Below the pieces are notes generated by a model. The model saw nothing but the letters and a program-made list of their open reading frames with translations, was not told where the DNA came from and did not search any database. Made by a program: the position numbers and the translations under genes. Below, in pieces: positions 32,077 through 41,200 of a DNA stretch of 64,000 bases. Source of the stretch: a virus. The DNA lies in the IMG/VR virus record IMGVR_UViG_3300037171_000150, positions 1 through 64,000 of that record; one strand, written 5' to 3'. Position 1 is the first letter of the stretch. Each line of letters begins with the position of its first letter.

Positions 32077-34248
32077 CTATTTGATTGTACCGCCTTGCGC
32101 CTTGAAGTCTGCATCATCGGCAAGTTGCTTTGTTTCGGCATCGGTCAATTTGATTGTTCCGTGAAGTTGCCCGTGCTGGTAGATTTTGCGCTCTCGTGGC
32201 TCATCGCTTTTACCGCCCTTTCCACTCTGGTTACCTCTGTTGTGCAGGACGTTGGCATAGGAGTCCGCATCGTGAGGATTGTCGAACTTGCCGAGGTTCT
32301 CGCCGGTTTGAAGGTAGTGCTGCCATGCCTTCTGGAACATCGCCTTCTCTTCGGAACTTCCTTCGCGCGGCTTCTTCCCGTCCGGAGTGAGGAATTTTCC
32401 ATTGACCACGGTCGGCACAAGAACCTCATTGCCGGTTTTCTCGTCACGAAATGAGGTCGAATACTCACTACTATGGGTTCCGTCTGCATTTTGCACGGTA
32501 GGCCTATCCCATATTGGGATATTTCCCGGCTCCCTAAGACCTTTCGGGTTAGGAATAGCCATGAATTGTGATTTACCACCCTGCGCCGGAGACGAGGCCG
32601 ACGCAGGCGTGGCAGCACCCGCCTGTGGCGATCCAGGCGTCACGGTGCTTCCTGCTGAAGAAGAGTTTCCAACCCAAAGAGGTTTGAGCCTACCCTTCAC
32701 CGCATTCAGTTCGTCCGAGGTCAACCCTCTAAGGTTTGGGGATTTAAGGACATCTCGTATCTGGTTCTGAAGATCGGCCTCCAGCCTTACCAATCCCTCG
32801 TGGTCAAGATTTCCAGAGTACATCCCCTTCGAGTCCGGCTGGATCTGATCTTTCCCAGATTGCTGACGATACTGATATTGCGCATCTTCTCCATCGTTAT
32901 TTGTTCTTCCAACAATGCTAGCGATGGCCCCGTCGAAAGTGTCGTCATCCATCTTTTTATATTGAGGCAGATCGCGGAGCTTGCCTACTGCTACCGTGGT
33001 TACATCGTTGGCAAACTGGTCGGGATCATCCTTTGCATTTTTGGCGTTAATGTCGCGCGAAGTACCCGCAACTCCTTCCACGGTCGGCATCGCTTGAGCC
33101 TCTGCCTCTGCGCGAGTCATTCCAGGATGGTGATTCATTAAGAAGTTAACATCTTCCCGAAACTTTTTCTCCATACTTCCGCCGCTTGCGCCGCCTTCAC
33201 CGCGAGGCTCATACGCCTTCTGGACCCCGCGCTTGATGTCGTATGTTCCGTCATCATGCTCTTCGATAATCTCGCCCCGGCTGGTCACATGGAGCTTTGA
33301 CTTCGGATCGATGTTAATTTTGTTGGCCCGGAAAATGTCTTTGTCGGCGTCGGTCAGTTTGTAGCCGGGTTGCGAAATCCTTTTTACAACCTCGTCGAGC
33401 GCCATCTTGGTTTCGTCGCCCGGCTTGGGCTCTTCGATCTTCGGCGGATTCACCACGCCATAAGCCTGCTTGTATTGCGCGACCAGACTCTTTTCAGAAT
33501 CAGTCCACTGGTCTTGCGGTTTGTTCTGGATCTGCGCAATCTGCGGGCCGAGCTTGGAGATTGTCGATCTCGCCTGCAACTCGTCCGTCTGCAGCCCCTG
33601 CGCCGTCCCTTGATTTGTGCGCTGCTGCTGCGCCTGCGGCGTGTAGAACCGGGCAACCTGCGCGAGAACCGGCGGCCCAGCCTGCATGGACACCTGATGC
33701 AGCGCCTGAGCCTTCTCCTGCGGTGTCGAGGCTGGGTTCGAGAGAACGGCTGCCGGCGGGAGTTGCTGCCCGTCTTTGCCCTTCCCCTTCTTTTTCTTGC
33801 CGCCTTCCTGCTGGTCGATGAGTTGGCCACGGAAGTCCTGCAGCGCGCCCCATGAACCGTTCACCGCGGACTGTGCCGACTTGAACGCATCCGAGTTCTG
33901 AGGAATGCCCGCCGAGGCCAACTGGTACAGCCGCTGGGCATCCTGATTGTAGGAGTTCTGCAGATCGTCCGACTTGCGCTTGAGCTTCATCGCCTGCTGC
34001 GCGTTGACCATATTCCGGCCTTGCACGTAGCCACGAAGGATTCCGTCGGCCATGTAGGCAATTGCCCCGCCATGCGTCAACGCGCCCGGATTCTGAGGGC
34101 GCTGATCTGGCGGAAGCTGAATCTGCGGCTTCTCTGGGATGGACGGAGCATCCATCTTGGTGTAGGGAGATTCGGACGTGTTGTAAGTTGGCAGATCCTG
34201 CGCAGCGGGTGCGGCGGAGGAATCGGGTTGTTGATCGTCTTGAGCCAC
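32077..34248 (-). CDS. internal virion-associated protein
   Basis: A 723-residue Gln/Ala/Lys-rich protein, largely disordered, with coiled-coil stretches (50-150, 240-330). Its distinctive part is around residues 575-670: IPIWDRPTVQNADGTHSSEY, EVLVPTVVNGKFLTPDGKKP, GENLGKFDNPHDADSYANVL, a small domain seen in many phage virion and tail-fibre-associated proteins. Position between two virion proteins supports an internal or ejection role. The start ATG lies just after the previous stop. Confidence 0.7.
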   Translation of the reverse strand: MAQDDQQPDSSAAPAAQDLPTYNTSESPYTKMDAPSIPEKPQIQLPPDQRPQNPGALTHGGAIAYMADGILRGYVQGRNMVNAQQAMKLKRKSDDLQNSYNQDAQRLYQLASAGIPQNSDAFKSAQSAVNGSWGALQDFRGQLIDQQEGGKKKKGKGKDGQQLPPAAVLSNPASTPQEKAQALHQVSMQAGPPVLAQVARFYTPQAQQQRTNQGTAQGLQTDELQARSTISKLGPQIAQIQNKPQDQWTDSEKSLVAQYKQAYGVVNPPKIEEPKPGDETKMALDEVVKRISQPGYKLTDADKDIFRANKINIDPKSKLHVTSRGEIIEEHDDGTYDIKRGVQKAYEPRGEGGASGGSMEKKFREDVNFLMNHHPGMTRAEAEAQAMPTVEGVAGTSRDINAKNAKDDPDQFANDVTTVAVGKLRDLPQYKKMDDDTFDGAIASIVGRTNNDGEDAQYQYRQQSGKDQIQPDSKGMYSGNLDHEGLVRLEADLQNQIRDVLKSPNLRGLTSDELNAVKGRLKPLWVGNSSSAGSTVTPGSPQAGAATPASASSPAQGGKSQFMAIPNPKGLREPGNIPIWDRPTVQNADGTHSSEYSTSFRDEKTGNEVLVPTVVNGKFLTPDGKKPREGSSEEKAMFQKAWQHYLQTGENLGKFDNPHDADSYANVLHNRGNQSGKGGKSDEPRERKIYQHGQLHGTIKLTDAETKQLADDADFKAQGGTIK

Positions 34249-34256
34249 GAGTCCTC

Positions 34257-34988
34257 CTATACTAAGACCGATGCTGCTCCACCACCGGCTGCTACTCCGC
34301 CACTGTAGTCCATCCCGATGTCATTGGCGCCGGTCATTCCATCGCCGCCGCCGATTCCATACCCAGCCCCACCGGAACCAAAATTATCTGCGGGTATTGT
34401 CTGTGAAGGACTTTGCCCCGCCATTCCTGGGTTTTGCTTTCCGCCCGTCGCCAGGTCTTGAGTGAACGAACTGTAGGCTCCAAGCGTCTGACCCTTCTGC
34501 TGCATATTTTGCTGGATGATGCCCGACTGAATCTGGCTGGCCGCGTTATACCCCTGCATCGCCTGCCCGGTCATCGCATTGCTCGCGCCGATTCCCTGAC
34601 CAGATAGTTTGGCGAGTGCGTTGAACGAGCCAAGGTAACCTTCGCTGGCAACCCTTCCCACCTGCGCTCCCTGGCTCACATCAGCATTCTCCAGCGCGAG
34701 CACCTTGGTTCCGCCTGCCGGGGAGTTGTTCATGATATTGTCTTTGGCGCCGGCTGTGGCTTGAGCGATCTGCTGTGTTGCAGGAGATGCTGCGCGCGCA
34801 ATAGCGTAAGGATCTCCCGAAGCCATGGTTTCGTAAAACTGATTCGCTTGCTCATATCCAGGAAGTGCTTGATTAAACAAAGTTTGCGCATCCGCATTTT
34901 GAGATGTTGCAATTTGTGTTAATGCGTCGGCGTTAGACGTTTCGGATGCCTGCAGCGATGCGTCTTGTCTTATTGCACCCTTTCCCAT
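34257..34988 (-). CDS. putative internal virion protein, Ala/Gln/Gly-rich
   Basis: A 243-residue protein, mostly helical with many Ala, Gln and Ser (ASETSNADALTQIATSQNAD) and a Gly-rich C-terminus (SGGAGYGIGGGDGMTG). This composition and its location just upstream of the 723- and 3,293-residue proteins are typical of small ejection proteins of podoviruses. It starts 1 base after the GIY-YIG gene's stop. Confidence 0.6.
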   Translation of the reverse strand: MGKGAIRQDASLQASETSNADALTQIATSQNADAQTLFNQALPGYEQANQFYETMASGDPYAIARAASPATQQIAQATAGAKDNIMNNSPAGGTKVLALENADVSQGAQVGRVASEGYLGSFNALAKLSGQGIGASNAMTGQAMQGYNAASQIQSGIIQQNMQQKGQTLGAYSSFTQDLATGGKQNPGMAGQSPSQTIPADNFGSGGAGYGIGGGDGMTGANDIGMDYSGGVAAGGGAASVLV

Positions 34989-34989
34989 T

Positions 34990-35934
34990 TTAAGCCGCCT
35001 TTCCGAGATATTGACGCTCGATACGTTTCAGCGCCGCTATCCGCATTTTAGCTTTGGCCTCTGGGGTATGGAGATGCCCTGGACGCCCCTTTTGTTTTTC
35101 CCCAAACTCTTTACGTTTCTCTGGAGTCCACGCCCTGCAGATTGATTCATTCCGTCTTTTGATAAGATCGGGGGACTGCAAAATTCCCCTAGCTCTCTCA
35201 TAGCGCTCTCTCATAATCTCGGAGCGCTCTTCGGCGGGGATCTTTGCCCAGCAGAGCCGTGCCGACTCCGCTAGAATAATTTTGTTTTCTTCTGTCAAGG
35301 GGTGTCCCGGACGCGGCTTCAATGCCCGCGAAGCCCTCTGACGTTTTGAGTGTTCCGCTCGGAGTTCAGGAGTCCACGCGGCGAGCATACCGGCCCTCAT
35401 CCTCTCTATTTGTTCAGGAGTTCTTTTTTTACCTAGACCTGGAGGGTTGGCGCGCATTGCAGCGGCGCGTTCCGCCGACACCGGCCTCCCTTTACGGATA
35501 GCTGATTGCTTATCTCGTGTCTCCTGGGAAACAAACTTACCAATCTGCGCGGATGAAATCTTCGCCCTCATCTCTGGAGTGCAAGGACGGCCCTTCATCC
35601 TCTCGCGGACTTCAGGCGTTGGAATACCGCTCTGGCCACCAAGCGTACTGTTGTACCCTACTCGCCGATTCGTACTGTTGAGACGCGCAATCCACTCCAT
35701 CTCTTTGCCAAGAAGTTCCTCATCTAAAAGAGCGTGGTCGATAACCTCAACCGTGAAGTTCTCGACCCCGTGTTTGCGCATGGCGTTATAGAGATAAGAG
35801 TCTCCCCGGCTACCCTTCTGTTTATTCCGGGCGCAATCCTTGTGCTGGCTCCATCGCCTACCGAGGACGCCGATGGTTTTTCCAATATAGATTTTGGAAT
35901 TCACCGTGTTCGTGATCTTGTAAATAACGCCCAC
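34990..35934 (-). CDS. GIY-YIG homing endonuclease with NUMOD3 repeats
   Basis: A 314-residue free-standing homing endonuclease. The catalytic domain (1-95) shows GVIYKITN and KIYIGKT, then GRRWSQHK with the catalytic Arg, and a Glu region DEELLGKEMEW. Residues 105-300 carry at least six Lys/Arg-rich NUMOD3-type DNA-binding repeats (GRPCTPEMRAKIS, GRPVSAERAAAMR, GHPLTEENKIILA). The second GTG at 35934 is chosen because AGGAG lies 8 bases upstream. It interrupts the virion genes as a mobile selfish gene. Confidence 0.9.
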   Translation of the reverse strand: MGVIYKITNTVNSKIYIGKTIGVLGRRWSQHKDCARNKQKGSRGDSYLYNAMRKHGVENFTVEVIDHALLDEELLGKEMEWIARLNSTNRRVGYNSTLGGQSGIPTPEVRERMKGRPCTPEMRAKISSAQIGKFVSQETRDKQSAIRKGRPVSAERAAAMRANPPGLGKKRTPEQIERMRAGMLAAWTPELRAEHSKRQRASRALKPRPGHPLTEENKIILAESARLCWAKIPAEERSEIMRERYERARGILQSPDLIKRRNESICRAWTPEKRKEFGEKQKGRPGHLHTPEAKAKMRIAALKRIERQYLGKAA

Positions 35935-36008
35935 GCAGCACACTCCTACGACGCAATGGTATCAGATTCAGCGCCGGGAGCGTGTCAGTTGCGGGAAGAA
36001 ATTTCTGA

Positions 36009-37196
36009 TCAGAATGGCAACTCCGGCTGCCCATCATCATCCGTGAACGCGACGACTTCGCACCTGCATCCAGGGAAGCGTTGCTTGAAAGCCTCGATCT
36101 GGAAAGCAACCGCCTCGGCTGTCCGCTCGACAGGCTTATCGTCCAACTGCACGCCGTCGGCGTCGAACGCCTGGACGACGACCCAATCCTCAACAACAGG
36201 CGGCGCGGTGCGCTCTGCTTCGGGAATGACCTCATCGACTTCCGGCCACTGGACATCGATCACGGGCGAGGGCGGAACCAAACGCGGCTGCGGAATAATC
36301 TTGACCAACTCAACCTGTTCCTCTTCAACCTTCCGGGGGTTGAAAAAATAGATGCCTTCTCCAAGTTGCCCTTGCGGCACCACCTTCAATTCCATCCCCA
36401 TTGGGATCCCCGGAACGTAGGTTGCACTGTAGGGGAAGTAGACCACCGCAATCTCGCCAGCGGCCAGCCGGGCCACTTGTTCGTCGATCGACTCACGGGA
36501 GTTATCGAAGACCGGCTGTGCAGCGGCCACAGGCGCTAGAGTATCGACCTCTGCCGCCCGATACTGCTTGACCAGGAAGTCGGCCACGTAATCCTCGAAG
36601 TCCGTGCGCAGCAAAGTCGATATGATCCCCGTAGATAGTTTGTTGCCCTTCAGTTGGTAATAGGGAATCGCACCGTCCACTTTGAATCCAAATTTTGCCA
36701 TGAAACGGGCGGTGAGCAGGTTCTCCTCGTAGCGGATTCCGTGCAGGGCAACAATGTCGAGTTCCTTGAAGAGATAGGCTAGTCCCAGCATGGTGACGAT
36801 TTCTTGGTCGGCGGTGCCCCATGCGTCCCGAAAAAATCCATAGCCGCCAAAGAGGCTTTTCTCTGTGTGGGGGAAGCCGCAAGAGATGACCGAAAAAGCA
36901 AAGCCGAGCTCGTGAAACTTCTCGCCTTCCCATCGGCCAAGGATTATGAGATATGAGCGTGAGGCGAGATAGGTAACGATGGAATTGAAGTCGGATGCGG
37001 GGTTGCCGCCAAAGAGTTGCGTCAGAATGCCATCCCCAGAACGCCTCTTTGATTCTCGGCAACGGTGATAGAGATGACCTAGATAATCGTCTGGGAAGAG
37101 GTCTGTATTTTTGCGGTCATACCTAATGGCGGCCAGATCGCCAAGGCGGTATTCGTCTTCTTTCAAAGCGCCAAGAACATCAACTTTATCCACCAT
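36009..37196 (-). CDS. GNAT-like acetyltransferase-domain virion-operon protein
   Basis: A 395-residue protein. Residues about 20-205 have a GNAT-like outline: FNSIVTYLASRSYLIILGRW, an FFRDAWGTADQEIVTMLGL turn-helix, and FKELDIVALHGIRYEENLLT followed by AKFGFKVDG. Similar domains occur in the internal-protein cluster of podoviruses. The C-terminal half is acidic and proline-rich with a small beta domain. The catalytic role is uncertain, and the acetyl-CoA loop is not clear. Confidence 0.6.
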   Translation of the reverse strand: MVDKVDVLGALKEDEYRLGDLAAIRYDRKNTDLFPDDYLGHLYHRCRESKRRSGDGILTQLFGGNPASDFNSIVTYLASRSYLIILGRWEGEKFHELGFAFSVISCGFPHTEKSLFGGYGFFRDAWGTADQEIVTMLGLAYLFKELDIVALHGIRYEENLLTARFMAKFGFKVDGAIPYYQLKGNKLSTGIISTLLRTDFEDYVADFLVKQYRAAEVDTLAPVAAAQPVFDNSRESIDEQVARLAAGEIAVVYFPYSATYVPGIPMGMELKVVPQGQLGEGIYFFNPRKVEEEQVELVKIIPQPRLVPPSPVIDVQWPEVDEVIPEAERTAPPVVEDWVVVQAFDADGVQLDDKPVERTAEAVAFQIEAFKQRFPGCRCEVVAFTDDDGQPELPF

Positions 37197-37398
37197 ACAC
37201 CACCAACTCCTTCGGACCTTCCTTGACCAGTTCCAGTACGGGTTTTCGATTCCACGGCAAGTCCGCTACGTCCCATGAAATGAAAGCAACTTGCGCTGGT
37301 CCTTCAAAGAGAATCTGATTGCCAATCTGACGGCGCATGAAGATCGTTCCATTACCGTTCTTGAAGTAACTCTCGCGGACTTCGACAAGGCCTTCCAT
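37186..37398 (-). CDS. hypothetical small beta-rich protein, 70 aa
   Basis: A 70-residue protein, MEGLVEVRESYFKNGNGTIF onward, probably all beta. ATG 37398 overlaps the membrane-protein stop (TGATG). It overlaps the following gene by 11 bases. No family recognised. The position suggests a virion or lysis accessory protein. Confidence 0.58.
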   Translation of the reverse strand: MEGLVEVRESYFKNGNGTIFMRRQIGNQILFEGPAQVAFISWDVADLPWNRKPVLELVKEGPKELVVYGG

Positions 37399-37607
37399 CA
37401 CCGTCCAACCTCCAACGCCAGCAACACCACGCCGGCAATCAGCAGCGCGACCGAAGAGAAGCCGAGTGAGTAGAGAATCAGCAGCGGGAAGAAGGCTCCC
37501 GGCTTCGTGCCCTGTCCGTGGTCCATTTCATAAGGACCGGCTGGCAGGGCAAGGCGAAGGGCGATCCACAGAGCGACGGGCAGGGCAATTACAAGATAGA
37601 TGGTCAT
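37398..37607 (-). CDS. two-helix membrane protein, holin candidate
   Basis: A 69-residue protein with two transmembrane segments, about residues 3-23 (YLVIALPVALWIALRLALP) and 43-66 (LYSLGFSSVALLIAGVVLL), joined by a short charged loop (EMDHGQGTK). Size and topology fit a small class II holin, but no endolysin gene is recognised nearby, so another membrane role is possible. GAGG precedes the ATG. Confidence 0.55.
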   Translation of the reverse strand: MTIYLVIALPVALWIALRLALPAGPYEMDHGQGTKPGAFFPLLILYSLGFSSVALLIAGVVLLALEVGR

Positions 37608-37685
37608 TGGCTACCTCTTTCCGGCGTGAAGGAGCGCGTCGAGTAATTCATCGGCGCGCTTCCCTTGTTCATGTTCAGGGTTCTA

Positions 37686-37961
37686 CTATACCCGGCGCGG
37701 CCCAGGAGCCTGCTGCGGCAGAGCCAGGCCGGAAGCGGAAGGTCCGGCGTCGAAGGCATCCGCGGAAGCCTTGAGTTGAATGGCGCTGTTCAACATTTGG
37801 CCCAGCGGAGGGTCAGCCACGGAATATGCGCCGTCGAGAATGAGCGCGCCGCCGACGCGACCCAGGAATGTACTCACATCCCGCAAAGTGTTCACGAGTT
37901 GGCTTTTGGTGGGGGGTTGGTTGAAGGAGATTGCGTCAAGTTCCAAATCTTTCACATCCAT
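37686..37961 (-). CDS. hypothetical protein, 91 aa
   Basis: A 91-residue protein, MDVKDLELDAISFNQPPTKS onward, mostly helical with a low-complexity end (QQAPGPRRV) and two adjacent TAG stops. GAGG precedes the ATG. It follows the promoter at 38002-38030 and may be the first gene of a separately boosted internal-virion segment. After the double stop the same frame stays open for 21 codons to another TAG. Confidence 0.58.
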   Translation of the reverse strand: MDVKDLELDAISFNQPPTKSQLVNTLRDVSTFLGRVGGALILDGAYSVADPPLGQMLNSAIQLKASADAFDAGPSASGLALPQQAPGPRRV

Positions 37962-38001
37962 GAATTGTCCTCGTCTAAGCGTTGGTTACGCTTGCAATTC
38001 A

Positions 38002-38030
38002 AATGTACACCCGGTATCCGATTCTTGCAA
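38002..38030 (-). promoter_or_regulatory. internal late-operon promoter, TTGCAA-17-TACATT
   Basis: Minus-strand TTGCAA (38025-38030), preceded by CGC, then 17 bases, then TACATT (38002-38007). A second, oppositely oriented CGCTTGCAATT lies at 37989-37999, downstream of the -10. It would drive 37961 and the ejection-protein genes. Confidence 0.55.
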
Positions 38031-38038
38031 GCGGAAAA

Positions 38039-38251
38039 TCAGGCGCTCACTGCTCGGGCCGTAAACTGCTTCATTGTCTCAGGGAAATCAGATTCCTTGT
38101 CGGATAGGCGGTAGATTCTGTGCTCGTCGACAAAATTCGTCTCCATGAACCTCTCGTAGCAGGCGAAGCATTTGAGGCGCCCGTCCACCTGAAACACCGC
38201 CTTCGGGTGTCTCGACCTGCATTTCTTGTCTTCACATAGCCTAAACGCCAC
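38039..38251 (-). CDS. small zinc-finger-like protein, 70 aa
   Basis: A 70-residue protein with CEDKKC and LKCFAC pairs (four cysteines, about residues 6-32), a probable zinc site, followed by a charged tail. The GTG at 38251 is set by GGAGG 6 bases upstream. The small promoter region at 38002 overlaps its 3-prime flank. Function unknown. Confidence 0.65.
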   Translation of the reverse strand: MAFRLCEDKKCRSRHPKAVFQVDGRLKCFACYERFMETNFVDEHRIYRLSDKESDFPETMKQFTARAVSA

Positions 38252-38262
38252 AGTCGCCTCCG

Positions 38263-41200
38263 TTACGTTTGAAGTTCATACGGCCTGAAATTATTACCCG
38301 CACCAACCGGCTTCCACTCGATCTTGATCGGAGCCCACATCTGGAAGCGATCTGGCGGAACCGCTCCGGTTGCCAGCGCAACCAGTCGCCATGTCCTGAA
38401 GGTGAACGCCGTCGTCCCTGGGTTATTGTTCCCAAATCTCTGCCGGATCACCGTGCGCGTCACGGCCGCAGGCAGCGTGAACGTGAAGTAGGGAATCGCG
38501 TTGTTGTCGGCATAGAGGCTCACAGCGATCGGCGCCGGGGAACTGTAATCAAAGTAGGCCTGCTTGGCGAACTTCGATTCGTCTGTCCCAAACTTGATCC
38601 AGTAGGAATCAACAGTCGCCGTCAGCTCCGCCAACTCGGCCGCGTAGATGTCCTCCTGGTAGAGAATTGGCGCAACCGTCACCGGGATGGTGTGAACGAT
38701 TGATGCGCGATACGCCTCCTGCCCGAGTCCGTTGTTGACGAAGAGATTCACTTTGTCCCGATGCGTGGTTGAGGCATTCGCTAGCGGAACCGAAATGAAC
38801 CCGTCCTCGAAGAGCAGCATCGAGGTCATCACTTGACCCTGCGTGTTCACGTCCACTTCATAGCAGTTCCACTGCTTCTTGTTGTGCGGCTTGCCGAGGT
38901 CGCGGTACGGCGACTGGATGATCAAGTTGATCGGCGTCTGGATAAGCGTCGGCGGGCTGGCCGTGTTCCATCCACCGTCGTCGTAGTCGCCCACCTGATC
39001 CTGCACCACGGCGTACTTTCCGGCCCCGATCTGCTTGCCGACGAGGAAGACGTTCGTGTCGCGCTCCCAGAGCATCGCGGTCGCGGCCACGTCATCATAC
39101 CGGAAGCGTTGGTACTGCGTGTCGTAGCTCATGCGATACCGTGGGCTGCCGGCGTTGAGGCTGACATAAGAGCCAAAAATCTGATTGTTATAGTAGGCGA
39201 ACACGTCCTGTCCGGCCTGAGTTGGGTCGGCCTGCGGCGGGATGCACTGCGGGTTTCCGCGGAAGATCCATTCAATCGGTAGCGTCTTGTATACGCCGTC
39301 GGCCCCGGTGAACTCGCGCCAGCCGTCAGCCGCACGGTAATAGACCGCCCCCTCAACCTCAATCCAACCATTCCTCGCCACGATGCCATGCACGGAGCCT
39401 GTCGTCTGAGGATAGGGCTGCGCGCCGCCCACAATGATCTTCCACGTCTTCAGCGTACCGACAATCAGCGTTCCGCGCCAGTTGATGACCGCGTTGATAA
39501 TGTCGTCTGGAGTTGAGACAGGAATGTAGTTCTGCGGACCGAAATTCTCCGGTAACCCTTTTTTCGAGTAGTAAAGGTTGTTGGGATTGTTCACGTCGCC
39601 AGCCAGCCACACCTGGCCGTAGGCCTCGGCGCACAGACTGCATGGCTGCCGGGGAACGGCGTAGACGCTTACCGGCTCACCCTGATTGTGCTGGAGGCGG
39701 AGAATTGCCGAGAAGGTTGTATTTCCGCCAGAGGTACTTCCTCCTCCAACTACTGCAACAACCTCTTCGTTTGACGGGTTTCCGACGATGACGAGTTGAT
39801 TTTGGACGATAGTATACAATCCGACTATTTGGACCAGCTGCGGGGTAAAGGTGCTGTAGATCGAAGAGAGGCCAGAAACAATGGTCGATGAGGCCAGCGT
39901 GGTCTGAATTGGAGTGACAAGCGATCTCGTTACCGGCGGATCGTTATCGAGAACCAAAATCTGCGCCTGCTGAATATAGGCGTCCGCGATCACATCCTTG
40001 AAGACAAACTGGCCGGTCCCGGTCACGTTCGGAATCTGTCCAACCTGAACCCAATTCGATGACAGCGTTCCACCACGGCGGTACTGGCGCACATGGGTTA
40101 CTTGTGGATCGGGAGAATACTGGCCTACCACCTGCGCGGCCTGGCACAAGAATATCGGCGCGGATGTTGATGCAAGATAGCCAAAATCCGCATTGAACAT
40201 CTGCTCTGGGCAAGGTGACGACTCGGTTCCAGTCGCGGAGTTATAGTATGTTGAGCGATAGTCGTAGCCAACTCCCGAGAACGATGATGGTCCATATCCC
40301 CATTGCAGGTACAATCCATTGCAGGAGAATGATGCGCCACCATTTGAATTGGTTGTTACCGTCAGCATCCATCCAGTCACATTCGACCAATCCATACCGG
40401 CCTGACCGGCCTGACCAACGGGAAGGAAATTTCCACGAGGGATGTAGCAGGCTTTCCATGAGTCCGACCCAGTTGACATACTCGTCGGCTGCAATTGCGC
40501 TGTGGTTGTTCCTATTGTCTGTCCAGAAATTAGACCTAGAGTGTCCGCTAGTATCTGGTTTTCTGTGGTCTGGTACGCCAACTGGTTTCCATCCACCCCT
40601 TGTTGATAGTAAGCTGGAGATATAAACGCCGTGTAATAGTTATTCGTTCCCGATCCAACGAAGAATTGCAGTTGTACTTGCGCTATATTAGCAGGATCAG
40701 AAGTAAGGAAAGTCAGAACTATTAGGTCGCTATCTGTCACCTGGTTGCTCTGGTTTAAGTCTAGAGATGTGGCGCTACTCACTGTCCCGGTTGAGCTTGC
40801 TGCCGCAATCGTGCCACTCCATGCGCCAATCGGGAAATTTGCCGTGGTAGGAGGAACCCACTCGTAAAATCCCCACGCGCTCATCTGTGAAGGATATGGA
40901 GAAGTATACTGATTTGTCAACACGCAAGCGGGTGGGTTTCCGGCATAACTACCGCTTGCATCCGCATATGTTACATACCCCCCCGTTGCTCCAATCTGCG
41001 TTGCCGACTGATATGCTACCACTAAACTTGTCGTCGTCGGAGCGGATATAACTTGATAAAATCCGTCCACAAGATCGCTTGACGATGCGTAAATTGCCAT
41101 CAAGTTATTAGCCACCAAACCGTGCGCGGATGATGTGTTGACAAGTAATTGTGTGTATAGTCCTCCAACAACGGTCTGTGATGTTACGCTCAATATGTTC

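Noticed and set aside
37992-38020. A rightward promoter TTGCAA-17-TATCCG opposite the 38002 promoter.
   Set aside because: The -10 match is poor and no plus-strand gene follows. It is more likely half of an inverted operator.
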